Assembly (NCBI RefSeq): GCF_013340285.1 | Contig: NZ_BLVO01000004.1 | Span: 372,001 to 436,000 of the forward strand | Origin: Desulfovibrio subterraneus | GTDB lineage: Bacteria; Desulfobacterota; Desulfovibrionia; Desulfovibrionales; Desulfovibrionaceae | Length of the DNA: 64,000 nt | Direction of reading: 5' to 3' | Shown: piece after piece, positions 9,870 through 18,389 of the stretch | How the letters are laid out: each line of letters begins with the position of its first letter | Position numbering within the stretch: the stretch's first letter is position 1 | Position numbers and translations under genes: made by a program | The notes under the pieces: model-generated | Database searches by the model: none | What the model saw: the letters and a program-made list of their open reading frames with translations, nothing else | Told to the model about the DNA's origin: nothing

Positions 9870-12005
9870 CTAGGCCGAGGCTTCCATCTTGAGCTCCTGA
9901 ATCAACGCTGACACCTGCTCGGACTGCTCTGCCAATTCGGTCAGAACAACCATCGATTCCTGAACGCTGCGGGCAGTTTGTGATGTAATGCCGTTGATCT
10001 CGACTATGGCGCGGTTGATCTCCTCACTGGCAGCGGACTGCTGTTCTGCAGCCGTGGCAATGCCGAGAATACGGCCGGCAGAATCGTCTGCCCCTGCGAG
10101 GATTTCGGTCAGCACCAACCCGGAACGGTTGGACATTTCCACAGCTCCGCTCAGTTCCTTCATGGCCAGAGCCATGGTGTTGATATTGTCACCGGCCACC
10201 TGCTGGATGTTCTTGATGGTTGCGCCCACTTCCTTGGTTGCCCCCATGGTTTTTTCGGCCAGCTTGCGCACTTCATCCGCAACAACGGCAAAACCCCTGC
10301 CTGCCTCGCCAGCCCTTGCCGCCTCAATGGCAGCGTTCAACGCCAGCAGGTTCGTCTGATCCGCTATATCATCAATCACGGTCATGATGGTGCCTATGGC
10401 CTGCGTCTGCTCCCCAAGCTGCGACATATTCTTACGCAGCTCTTCAGAACGCTCCCACACGGCTTTCAGAGTTGTTATGGACTGCTCCACAACATCCTGT
10501 CCTTCCTGTGCCTTGGCCCGCGTATCAGCGCTTTTCTGGGCAGCGCTGGTGGCATTCTGAGCCACCTCAAGAACGGTTGCATTCATTTCTTCCATGGCCG
10601 TGGCAGTGGCCGTTATGCGCTCCTTCTGCACCTCAGTGCCGTTACGCACTTCTTCAGACTGGCCGGAAATACGCTCCGTCACACCGGCAAGACGCTCGAC
10701 CACATGCTGCAGCTTGTCAGCGGCCTGCAACATGCCTTCAGCCCTCGCCCGGTCCGCTCTGCTGCGAGCCTCTTCCGCTTCGCCCATAGCCTGTTCAGCC
10801 TGAGCGGTCTTTTCCCGTGCCACCTGAACCTGCTGCTCAATTTCCGTTATATTACCCTGCAGCGTTTCAGCCATGGCGTTCACCGCCCCCTGCATGACGG
10901 CAATTTCATCTTTGCCGCGGACAGTAAGACGCACTGCGAGGTCACCTTCAGCAATCTTGTTTACAGCCTGAGCTGTCTCGCGGATGGGACGGGCAATGAT
11001 TCCGGCAAGCAACCACAAGACAGAAAGAGCCACGATCAGACTTATGCCCCCCACAATGCTGGCCCGGATGGCCATGGCATTCGCCTGCGCGTAGATAAGC
11101 TCTTCGCGCACACTGATTCCCACGCACCACCAGTTGCTGTCGCTGCCCAAGGCCACAGGGACGTAAATGCTGATAAAGCCGCCCTCAATCATATGAAAGG
11201 GCTTTCCCATGGGTATGCGTCGTACAATGTCATCGGCAGTCTCATGCACATCAGAGAACGGCTTGCCGATCAGCTCACCCTTGTCTGTCTTGCCTGCGAT
11301 AGCCCCGCTTTGCGTAATCAGCGTAACATCGGCACGTTCCCCCATGAATTCCACAGAATCCGCCAAGTTCTGCAAAAAATCTCCGGCCAGGTCGATGCCG
11401 GTTACACCCAGCACCTTGCCTCTGGACCGGATAGGCACAGTAAGGCTGACCATGACCACATTCCTGCCCTGCATCTCGTACACTGCGGGGTCCATGACTG
11501 ACTCCCGTCCAGTATCACGGGAATGCGTGTACCATTTACCGGAATCCGGATCTGCAACAATAGCCTGAAGATGCAGCCCCCCGACTCGGTTCCAGTAAGG
11601 CAGAAAGCGCCCCTTGTCCGTGCTGCCGTCGCCGTTGATGAAGTCGGCATCGCGACCATCGAAGGCATTGGGCTCCCAGCCTGTCCACACACCGAGAAAT
11701 TCGGAATTTCTCTCCGTAAGCAGACGCTGGATATTGATAACCTGCTCCCGGGTGGCATTCTCACCCAATTTCAGGCCTTCAACAGCCTGCGACAGACTGC
11801 GGGCAGCACCAAGACCGGACGTAATGTCGCTCCGGATGCGAAGCGATTCCGTGATCGCTTTGCTGGTTGCCTGAGCTACGGCATTCTGCAACGCATTATC
11901 CCGCGCCGACTTTGCGGAATAGCCGATAACGGCCAGCATTGTTGCAGCAAGACAAATACCCGAACATAAAACTATTTTTGCTTTAATAGACCGGAAGCTG
12001 CGCAA
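9870..12005 (-). CDS. Methyl-accepting chemotaxis protein with periplasmic dCache domain
   Basis: Chemoreceptor of 711 residues. From the chosen start: TM1 about 8-30, a large periplasmic dCache sensor (about 35-320) with the typical [20 protein letters not shown] and the membrane-proximal [21 protein letters not shown]2 about 325-350, HAMP, coiled coil, and the signalling tip [20 protein letters not shown]. The start is TTG at 12003-12005: AAGGAG lies 7 bases upstream and the product begins directly before TM1, whereas the in-frame ATG 162 bases upstream adds a non-homologous basic tail. The C-terminus ([11 protein letters not shown]) lacks a CheR tether. Ligand unknown; dCache domains often bind amino acids. 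Confidence 0.93.
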   Translation of the reverse strand: MRSFRSIKAKIVLCSGICLAATMLAVIGYSAKSARDNALQNAVAQATSKAITESLRIRSDITSGLGAARSLSQAVEGLKLGENATREQVINIQRLLTERNSEFLGVWTGWEPNAFDGRDADFINGDGSTDKGRFLPYWNRVGGLHLQAIVADPDSGKWYTHSRDTGRESVMDPAVYEMQGRNVVMVSLTVPIRSRGKVLGVTGIDLAGDFLQNLADSVEFMGERADVTLITQSGAIAGKTDKGELIGKPFSDVHETADDIVRRIPMGKPFHMIEGGFISIYVPVALGSDSNWWCVGISVREELIYAQANAMAIRASIVGGISLIVALSVLWLLAGIIARPIRETAQAVNKIAEGDLAVRLTVRGKDEIAVMQGAVNAMAETLQGNITEIEQQVQVAREKTAQAEQAMGEAEEARSRADRARAEGMLQAADKLQHVVERLAGVTERISGQSEEVRNGTEVQKERITATATAMEEMNATVLEVAQNATSAAQKSADTRAKAQEGQDVVEQSITTLKAVWERSEELRKNMSQLGEQTQAIGTIMTVIDDIADQTNLLALNAAIEAARAGEAGRGFAVVADEVRKLAEKTMGATKEVGATIKNIQQVAGDNINTMALAMKELSGAVEMSNRSGLVLTEILAGADDSAGRILGIATAAEQQSAASEEINRAIVEINGITSQTARSVQESMVVLTELAEQSEQVSALIQELKMEASA

Positions 12006-12796
12006 ACGACTTCTCCTTTTTGTTCTGCACCAGAACTGTTGCTCCTTCCTGTTGTCTGCGCACTGAGCCTCCCCCAAGCGCGGATAACGAAACGCGACAC
12101 ACGTGTCGCCAACGCGACCCGATCGTCGCAGCGACAGGCAAGCAATAAGTCTATAATCCCCATGCAATATGAACTTGTCAGGATTTTTTACTTGCCAGTT
12201 CAGGAAGATAGCAATCTTCGCACCAAGGAGGAGACTCGCTCTTGCCAGTACTCATCCCCATAGCCATTGTGGTTCGAACACATCTGTCACAACTCCACCC
12301 GCGCGATTCACATTTTTGTGCTTTTCGCGAATTATTTTTGCAGCCACCAGACGGAATTATGTCAATTCCGTCAATTTTGACTATGCGTTTTGCAGAACAC
12401 ACAACGCCATAGCCAATCCCGCACCCCCTGTCCTTGAGTGCCTATAATCAACAACATCAGCGTGATAGCAACTCATTTAGAAAGCAGGGCCGCCCCCCTG
12501 CGGACACAGCCCCACGCTCTTCACGAACACATCAACATGCTTAAATAATTCAAACTATACTTCTACATCCACCTGCCCATCTCCATAATTTCCCCCATCA
12601 CATTTGCACGATTGGCATATTGTCAATTTTAGCAAAAGTATGCAAACAACCAACTTGCCACTGTATTTTAATGGCAAACGCAAGATTTACGCAAAAACTA
12701 CCGTTTTCCACGACAACTGCGGCAACATGCGCATTCCGCATTCTTCACAGCAGCGACCGGGGCAAACGCATTTACGAACAAAGAGAGGGACACACC
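12006..12796. other. Long divergent intergenic region
   Basis: About 790 bases between the chemoreceptor and dgcN, which diverge. It is AT-richer than the genes. Near the chemoreceptor it holds a cluster of GCGAC half-sites (12094-12135). Near 12363-12380 there is a GTCAATT direct repeat that includes GTCAATTTTGAC. Open frames here are short and unlike proteins. I see no tRNA or recognisable riboswitch. Confidence 0.5.
12094..12135. promoter_or_regulatory. Cluster of GCGAC/GTCGC half-sites
   Basis: Five copies of GCGAC in alternating orientation within about 42 bases, including the pair GCGACA-N4-TGTCGC (12094-12109) and GTCGC-A-GCGAC (12125-12135). They lie about 90-130 bases upstream of the TTG start of the chemoreceptor, where an operator could sit. 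Confidence 0.35.
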
Positions 12797-13798
12797 ATGT
12801 TTGAGGCACCATATCTTCTTTTCCTCGGCGATGCCCCCGACGGCCTTGCAGCCAAGATGGCACAGGGCATTCACGACTGGAGACCGGAAGCTTCCGTTGG
12901 GCAGTTCCGCATGGAAGGCTGCAAGGCCGACCTTGGAATTGCAAATTTGTCAATCAAGGAAGCTGCGGCAGCCGGTGCCAAGACGCTGGTCATCGGCGTG
13001 GTGAACCGTGGCGGTATCATTTCCCAGAGCTGGAAGTCCGTTCTGATCGAAGCTCTGGAAGCGGGCATGGACATCGCATCCGGCCTGCACAATCTTCTGC
13101 GCAATGAGCCCGATCTGGTCGAAGCCGCAGCCAAGCATGGCCGAAGCCTGTTTGATGTGCGCATTCCCACCGTGCAGTATCCCATTGCCAACGGAAAGAA
13201 GCGCACCGGCAAGCGCTGTCTTGCCGTGGGCACCGACTGCTCCGTCGGCAAGATGTACACAGCCCTTGCCATGCACCGCGAAATGCAGGAACGCGGCATG
13301 AAGGCCACCTTCCGCGCAACGGGCCAGACCGGCATCATGATCGAAGGAAACGGCGTGCCGCTGGATGCCGTGGTTGCCGACTTCATGGCCGGTGCTGTTG
13401 AATGGCTCACGCCTGACAACGAAGCCGAGCACTGGGATCTGATCGAAGGCCAGGGCAGCCTGTTCCACGCCTCCTATTCCGGCGTGACCATGGCCCTTGT
13501 GCATGGCGGCCAGCCCGATGCACTGGTGCTCTGCCACGAACCCACCCGCCCGCACATGCGCGGCCTGCCCGACTACAAGCAGCCTTCGCTGGAAGACCTG
13601 CGTGATGTGGCACTGCGTCTTGCGCAGGTAGTCAACCCTGCGTGCAAGGTGGTAGGGGTTTCCGTAAACACGCAGCATCTGCCCGAGGCAGAAGCCTTCA
13701 AGTATCTTGAGGAAGTGGAAGCCGCCATGGGCATTCCCGCAATTGACCCCTTCCGTCAGGGCGCAGGTCGCCTTGTTGAGGCATTGGCATGCATCTAG
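12797..13798 (+). CDS. dgcN: DUF1611/DgcN-family protein, probable D-glutamate N-acetyltransferase
   Basis: A 333-residue DUF1611 protein. The N-terminal domain carries the ACKTLVIGVVNRGG-like segment and the C-terminal P-loop-like domain has the signature AVGTDCSVGKMYTALAM (about residues 148-164), followed by ATGQTGIMI and LIEGQGSLFH. This family includes DgcN, reported to N-acetylate D-glutamate in marine proteobacteria. The start with GAGAGGGA is preferred to an ATG 177 bases upstream, whose extension is unlike the family. The stop overlaps dgcA by 10 bases, so the two are translationally coupled. The specific activity here is inferred from family and from the dgcA and D-amino-acid transaminase neighbours. 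Confidence 0.82.
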   Translation: MFEAPYLLFLGDAPDGLAAKMAQGIHDWRPEASVGQFRMEGCKADLGIANLSIKEAAAAGAKTLVIGVVNRGGIISQSWKSVLIEALEAGMDIASGLHNLLRNEPDLVEAAAKHGRSLFDVRIPTVQYPIANGKKRTGKRCLAVGTDCSVGKMYTALAMHREMQERGMKATFRATGQTGIMIEGNGVPLDAVVADFMAGAVEWLTPDNEAEHWDLIEGQGSLFHASYSGVTMALVHGGQPDALVLCHEPTRPHMRGLPDYKQPSLEDLRDVALRLAQVVNPACKVVGVSVNTQHLPEAEAFKYLEEVEAAMGIPAIDPFRQGAGRLVEALACI

Positions 13799-14754
13799 AA
13801 ACCTACAGGGACGTTTTCCGGCTGGCCAAGGCATTCACCATTTCGCGCGGCTCCCGCACGGAAGCAGTGGTGGTGCGCGTGGAAATCACCGACAACGGCA
13901 TGACGGGGCGCGGAGAATGCGTTCCCTACGCACGCTACGGTGAAACCGTGGAGAGCGTGACGGAGCAGATTCGTTCACTCCCCATGCCCGTAAGCCGGGA
14001 ACAATTGCAGACCGCCCTGCCCGCAGGTGCGGCACGGAATGCCGTGGACTGCGCCCTGTGGGATCTTGAAGCCAAACTCTCGGGCAAACGCGCATGGCAG
14101 CTGGCCGGACTCGCTGCCCCCCAGCCGGAAACCACTGCGTTTACCCTGTCTCTTGATACGCCCGACAACATGCGGGAAGAAGCCGCAGCAAACGCCCACC
14201 GCCCCCTGCTGAAGATCAAGCTGGGCGGCGAAGGTGATATAGCACGCATAGAAGCTGTGCGCGCCGGTGCGCCGGAAGCCCGCATCATCGTGGACGCCAA
14301 CGAAGGTTGGACACCCGAAATATACAATGAAATGGCTCCGGTGCTGCTCCGGCTTGGTGTAGAGATGGTGGAACAGCCCCTGCCCGCTGCCAGCGACGAT
14401 GCCCTGCTCGGGCTGGAACGCATTCTGCCCGTCTGCGCTGATGAGTCCTGCCACGACCGTGCATCGCTTTCCAAGCTTGCAGGCAAGTATGACATCATCA
14501 ACATCAAGCTCGACAAAACCGGCGGCCTGACCGAGGCACTGGAACTGAAGAAAGCGGCGCTCGAAGCCGGTTACGGCGTCATGGTCGGCTGCATGGTCGG
14601 CTCGTCGCTGGCCATGGCTCCCGCCGTGCTCGTGGCACAGCATGCCGCAGTGGTTGATCTGGATGGCCCTCTGCTGCTGGCCGAAGACCGCAGCACTCCC
14701 ATAGATTATGATGCCGGAAAAATATGTCCTCCGGCACCGGAACTCTGGGGCTGA
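13789..14754 (+). CDS. dgcA: Enolase-superfamily epimerase, probable N-acetyl-D-glutamate racemase
   Basis: A 321-residue muconate-lactonizing subgroup member of the dipeptide-epimerase/DgcA type. The N-terminal capping domain is followed by a barrel with the acid-base and metal residues of the family: KIKLGG (KxK), the metal Asp in IIVDANEGW, the Glu in VEQPLP, the Asp in CADESCHD, and the second Lys in INIKLDKTGG. That two-lysine pattern fits 1,1-proton-transfer epimerases. In the DgcN-DgcA pathway it turns N-acetyl-D-Glu into N-acetyl-L-Glu. L-Ala-D/L-Glu epimerase is the alternative, but coupling to dgcN (10-base overlap) favours DgcA. Confidence 0.82.
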   Translation: MHLETYRDVFRLAKAFTISRGSRTEAVVVRVEITDNGMTGRGECVPYARYGETVESVTEQIRSLPMPVSREQLQTALPAGAARNAVDCALWDLEAKLSGKRAWQLAGLAAPQPETTAFTLSLDTPDNMREEAAANAHRPLLKIKLGGEGDIARIEAVRAGAPEARIIVDANEGWTPEIYNEMAPVLLRLGVEMVEQPLPAASDDALLGLERILPVCADESCHDRASLSKLAGKYDIINIKLDKTGGLTEALELKKAALEAGYGVMVGCMVGSSLAMAPAVLVAQHAAVVDLDGPLLLAEDRSTPIDYDAGKICPPAPELWG

Positions 14755-14763
14755 TACCCCCGG

Positions 14764-14783
14764 CATTCCGTTAACGCGGAATG
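14764..14783 (+). other. Small intercistronic hairpin
   Basis: CATTCCG and CGGAATG form a perfect 7-bp stem around TTAACG, between the dgcA stop and the dat start. There is no T tail, so it could be an mRNA processing or stability element, or an operator. Confidence 0.35.
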
Positions 14784-14804
14784 AGCATGAGAAAGGAAAC
14801 GAAC

Positions 14805-15650
14805 ATGAGTCGTATAGTATATGTGAACGGCGCGTATGTGCCGGAAGAAGAAGCCACCGTTTCCGTCTTTGACCGCGGCTTTCTGTTTGCGGATGCAGTA
14901 TATGAAGTAACGGCCGTGCTGGATGGCAAGATCGTGGATTACCCCGGTCATGTGGCCCGCCTTGAGCGTTCGCTTGGCGAACTGCAGATGGGCATGCCCT
15001 TCTCGAGCGACGACCTGCTGGAAGTGCACCGCGAACTGGTCAGACGCAACAGCATGGACGAAGGCGCCATCTACCTGCAGGTCACGCGCGGCGCAGCCGA
15101 CCGCGATTTCGCCTTCCCCAAGCATGCCGAACAGACCGTTGTGCTCTTCACGCAGGCCAAGCCACTTACCGGTGCCAAGAAAGGCATCCGCGTCATCTCC
15201 CTGCCCGACATGCGCTGGGGCCGCCGCGACATCAAGACCGTGCAGCTACTTGCCCCCTCCATGGCCAAAATGGCCGCCAAGGCAGAAGGCAAGGATGACG
15301 CATGGCTGGTGCAGAACGGTTTCGTGACTGAAGGCACCTCGAACAATGCCTACATCGTCACCAGGGAAGGCAAGATCGTTACCCGCAACCTCTCTTCCTC
15401 CATCCTGCACGGTATTACCCGCGCCGCAGTGCTCAAGCTCGCCGCCGAACGCGGCATGGAAGTGGAAGAACGCCCCTTCACCATCGAAGAAGCCCAGCAG
15501 GCAGCCGAAGCCTTTGTGACCGCAGCCACCACCTTTGTCTGCCCCGTCATCGAAATCGACGGCGTGGCAATCTCCGGCGGCAAGCCCGGCCCCGTGGCAG
15601 AACGGCTCAACGAACTCTACATTGAAACAGGCCGCAAAAGCGCGCTGTAG
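14805..15650 (+). CDS. dat: D-amino-acid aminotransferase (class IV)
   Basis: A 281-residue fold-type IV PLP aminotransferase. N-terminus IVYVNGAYVPEEEATVSVFD with RGFLFADAVYE; the PLP lysine region is KTVQLLAPSMAKMAAK, the glutamate/phosphate-binding region EGTSNNAYIV, then NLSSSILHGITR. The size and the RGFLFADAVYEV block fit D-alanine transaminase better than IlvE. It would move amino groups from D-amino acids to 2-oxoglutarate, giving D-glutamate, which dgcN-dgcA can convert. The ATG at 14805 follows AAAGGAAACGAAC; an ATG 24 bases upstream falls in the intercistronic hairpin. A class IV lyase or IlvE cannot be excluded. Confidence 0.85.
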   Translation: MSRIVYVNGAYVPEEEATVSVFDRGFLFADAVYEVTAVLDGKIVDYPGHVARLERSLGELQMGMPFSSDDLLEVHRELVRRNSMDEGAIYLQVTRGAADRDFAFPKHAEQTVVLFTQAKPLTGAKKGIRVISLPDMRWGRRDIKTVQLLAPSMAKMAAKAEGKDDAWLVQNGFVTEGTSNNAYIVTREGKIVTRNLSSSILHGITRAAVLKLAAERGMEVEERPFTIEEAQQAAEAFVTAATTFVCPVIEIDGVAISGGKPGPVAERLNELYIETGRKSAL

Positions 15651-15677
15651 ATAGCAACACCACAACCCATTCCGCTT

Positions 15678-15716
15678 GCACCCGCCGGTGATTCGTCACC
15701 GGCGGGTGCCTTGCTT
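15678..15716. terminator. Strong terminator between convergent genes
   Basis: A 14-bp perfect stem closed by a TTCG tetraloop (15678-15691 with 15696-15709), followed by CTTGCTTTT. It ends the dgcN-dgcA-dat transcript; the molybdopterin gene converges from the other side at 15724. Confidence 0.9.
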
Positions 15717-15723
15717 TTCAGAT

Positions 15724-17757
15724 TCAGGCCCTGCGCACGTCAACAGTGTTGTCGTTCAGGGTGGTTGCCTCGCCGATGTCGGAAAGACGCTCGTGGTGCA
15801 GCGTATTGACCAGATTGCCGTTGGCAGACTGCCTGCGGGCAAACACTCCGGCAGCAGCCACCGCGCCCTGTGCAACCAGCGCGCTCACCAGCACGGTGAA
15901 GGTGACCTCGCCAAGCTCGTTGAACGCGACAACGGCATCGCCGTCCGCAATGCCCCGGGCTTCTGCGTCAGCAGGATGCATGACCAGCGTCATCTCGCCC
16001 CGCCGCTCCACCAGATCATCCCGTTCGAGGAATATGGAATTGAGCGTTTCCGAACTGGGAACGGCGATGAGCCGGAGGGGGTGCGAACCTCCATGACACT
16101 TCTGATAACAGGGTACCGCAAACTTCTGCGCTGCGTTCACGATCATCAGCTTACCGGAAGGTGTCTTCCAATCGTCGTGCGCGGCAAAGGGCGTGGAAAC
16201 CTGCCCACCGGTGCGCAGCGTATTCCATTCCTCATCCGTAAGACCGGACAATCCCTGCTTCGGGTGGTCCAGCAATTCTATGAGCAGTTCCTCTTCGGTT
16301 CTGTCGAAGTGGCTTTCTTCGTAGCCCATGGCCTTGGCGAGCAGGCAGAAGATATCCCAGTTGCTCTTGCTTTCACCGGCAGGCGGCAGCAGCCTGTAAG
16401 CCGTACCGAAAGAACAATAGCCATACGAGCTGTAGCAGTCCGCCTGCTCCACGGAGAAGGTGGCGGGCAGAATGATATCCGCATAGCGGGCGGTGTCTGT
16501 CATGAACCGCTCATGCACCACGGTAAACAGATCAGGGTTGGTCAACCCCTGCAAAATACCCTGCTGGTTGCACACCGAGCCCACCGGATTGCAGGCATAG
16601 ACATGCAGGCAGCGGATGGGAACGCCACCATCTGTCCCGCCAAGGGCAGAGGCCAGCATGTTGATATTCACCTTGCGGGCAGTGTTGGTCCGCAGATCGG
16701 GTCTGGTTATACGGGTTGCATCCACATAGGGGCCGCCCCCCGGAGAACAACCGCACAGTCCGCCTCCGGGGCGGCTCCATGCTCCGGTAAAGGCAGAGAG
16801 AATGGTGATGAGCCGCACGGTCATGCCACCGTTGCCGTAACGGGAATTACCGCTGCCCAAGATGATGGCAGGGGCGGCAGCCGCTCCGTATTCGCGGGCA
16901 AGCTCCCTGATCACCTGCGCAGGCACGCCGGTTTCCGCCTCGGCCCATTCGGGGGTGCAGGCGTGCAGGGTTTTGGCAAATTCTTCGTACCCTTCAGCAC
17001 CGTCACGCAGAAACGCCTCATCGACGAGGCCCTCCGCAGCCAGCACGTGCATCATGGCCAGCGCCAGCGCTCCGTCCGTGCCGGGACGCACCAGCACCAC
17101 CTGATCGCAATAGGACGCCATCTCAAGCGCGCACGATTCCACAAGCACCACGCGCTTGCCAGCGCGACGCGCCGCCGCTATCTGCGGCAGGCTCTGCAGG
17201 CGGGTGGCCTTCATATTGCTGCCCCAGATGATGAAGAGGTCACTCTGCGCCAGCTCCCTCGGGTCCAGACAACCGGTTTTACCCACCACGGCGGAATAGC
17301 CTGCGGACTTGGCCGAAGCGCACAGCGTCTTCACAAGGGAGCATGCCCCCATCCTGTTGAACAAGGCATCGCCGCAGTTACGGTGAATATAGCTCATCAC
17401 GCCGGAATAATAGAACGGCAGTATGGTTTCCGGCCCAGCCTCGGCAATGGCCCGCTTCCAGTTACCGGTAATTTCACGAATGGCCTCGTCCCACGAAACA
17501 GGAACGAATTCGCCGCTGCCCTTGGCTCCGGTGCGCCTGAGCGGGGAGAGAATGCGGTCCGGGGAATGGATGGATTTTTCGTAGCGCTGCATCTTCCGGC
17601 AGATGACGCCGCGGCAGACCGGATCGTCAGGATCACCCTTGACCCTGACGACCTTGCTTGTATTGCGGGCGTTACCGCCTGAGCCTTCTTCTATATCGAC
17701 CAGCAGCCCGCACGTGGTGGGGCAATCGTACGGGCAAATGGATTTGTAGGTGTTCAT
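15724..17757 (-). CDS. Molybdopterin-dependent oxidoreductase, catalytic subunit
   Basis: A 677-residue Mo/W-bisPGD enzyme of the DMSO-reductase family. The N-terminus has the Fe-S motif CPYDCPTTC with a fourth Cys near VCRGVICRK, holding one [4Fe-4S] cluster. Downstream are IIWGSNMKATR, GSGNSRYGNGG and the C-terminal molydopterin-dinucleotide binding domain starting about residue 570 (HPLRLIAVPSSETLNS). There is no Tat or Sec signal, so it should be cytoplasmic, and no electron-transfer subunit is adjacent. The substrate is unknown. ATG at 17757 has AGGAG 5 bases upstream; a GTG two codons earlier overlaps that site and is less likely. Confidence 0.88.
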   Translation of the reverse strand: MNTYKSICPYDCPTTCGLLVDIEEGSGGNARNTSKVVRVKGDPDDPVCRGVICRKMQRYEKSIHSPDRILSPLRRTGAKGSGEFVPVSWDEAIREITGNWKRAIAEAGPETILPFYYSGVMSYIHRNCGDALFNRMGACSLVKTLCASAKSAGYSAVVGKTGCLDPRELAQSDLFIIWGSNMKATRLQSLPQIAAARRAGKRVVLVESCALEMASYCDQVVLVRPGTDGALALAMMHVLAAEGLVDEAFLRDGAEGYEEFAKTLHACTPEWAEAETGVPAQVIRELAREYGAAAAPAIILGSGNSRYGNGGMTVRLITILSAFTGAWSRPGGGLCGCSPGGGPYVDATRITRPDLRTNTARKVNINMLASALGGTDGGVPIRCLHVYACNPVGSVCNQQGILQGLTNPDLFTVVHERFMTDTARYADIILPATFSVEQADCYSSYGYCSFGTAYRLLPPAGESKSNWDIFCLLAKAMGYEESHFDRTEEELLIELLDHPKQGLSGLTDEEWNTLRTGGQVSTPFAAHDDWKTPSGKLMIVNAAQKFAVPCYQKCHGGSHPLRLIAVPSSETLNSIFLERDDLVERRGEMTLVMHPADAEARGIADGDAVVAFNELGEVTFTVLVSALVAQGAVAAAGVFARRQSANGNLVNTLHHERLSDIGEATTLNDNTVDVRRA

Positions 17758-17790
17758 GGCCACTCCTGTGCGCTATGCCTGCGGTTCATA

Positions 17791-17967
17791 CTACTTGGGG
17801 TAACTGCGGAAATACCCGTACACACCGCCAATGGCAACCGGTGCGAGGGATTTTGCGATACGCTCTCCGGGCAGACCGCGCACGGCAAACGGATAGTATC
17901 CCTTTTGCCGGAAAAGGCCGGAAAGGGTTGGAATGCACACCTCAGCCTGTATGCATTTTCCTGCCAT
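17791..17967 (-). CDS. Candidate small cysteine-containing protein
   Basis: A 58-codon frame ending 33 bases before the molybdopterin gene on the same strand. It reads MAGKCIQAEVCIPTLSGLF and ends YGYFRSYPK, with a KGYYPFAVRGLPGERIAKSL middle. The balance of residues is protein-like, and the frame stays open about 40 codons further upstream with several more Cys but no start. There is no clear ribosome binding site, so this is a weak call. I do not recognise a family. Confidence 0.3.
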   Translation of the reverse strand: MAGKCIQAEVCIPTLSGLFRQKGYYPFAVRGLPGERIAKSLAPVAIGGVYGYFRSYPK

Positions 17968-18389
17968 AAAGGTACACACAAGGCCGGATTCGCAAAAAAC
18001 AGGCCGCCTTGCGGAAAAATCACAGCCTTGCGGCGTGCATACGCATAAAACACTTGAATAGCCGGAAGCATCGTGGCAGAAGCCTTGTTACGTCATAACT
18101 GATTGAGGGCCATCCCATTGATGATCAAGCGTCCACGCTGTCTCGTCCACCTCAAGCTGCCCCAGCGCAAGTTTTCAGGCCGCACACAAGCTGTGCGTCG
18201 TTTCCTTGCGCCCGGCGAGCAGTCGGGCGAGCCCTATAGTACGTGCATTTCCTCCACGCTGCCCACAGTCTGATCTCCCCTTTCTCGTTTTCTGTCTGGT
18301 CCGACTCCGTAGCGTGGCTTACGGTTGCGGTGCGCGCCCCTGCGCGTTGTAAACTGTCTGCCCCGGCTGTGCCGGGTATTGGAACTTCA
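17968..18389. other. Divergent intergenic region upstream of potA
   Basis: About 420 bases between the small minus-strand frame and potA. It must hold the promoters of both directions, but I see no clear -35/-10 pair. A short GC hairpin (CCCGGC-TGT-GCCGGG, 18362-18376) lies 14 bases before the potA ATG. No RNA gene is recognised. Confidence 0.45.

Noticed and set aside
12168-12447. Short plus-strand frames in the gap before dgcN
   Set aside because: Low protein character, no ribosome binding site, and they overlap a likely promoter region.
15676-17682. 668-codon open frame opposite the molybdopterin gene
   Set aside because: The minus strand encodes clear Fe-S and molybdopterin motifs; the plus frame starts inside a terminator and has no recognisable motif.
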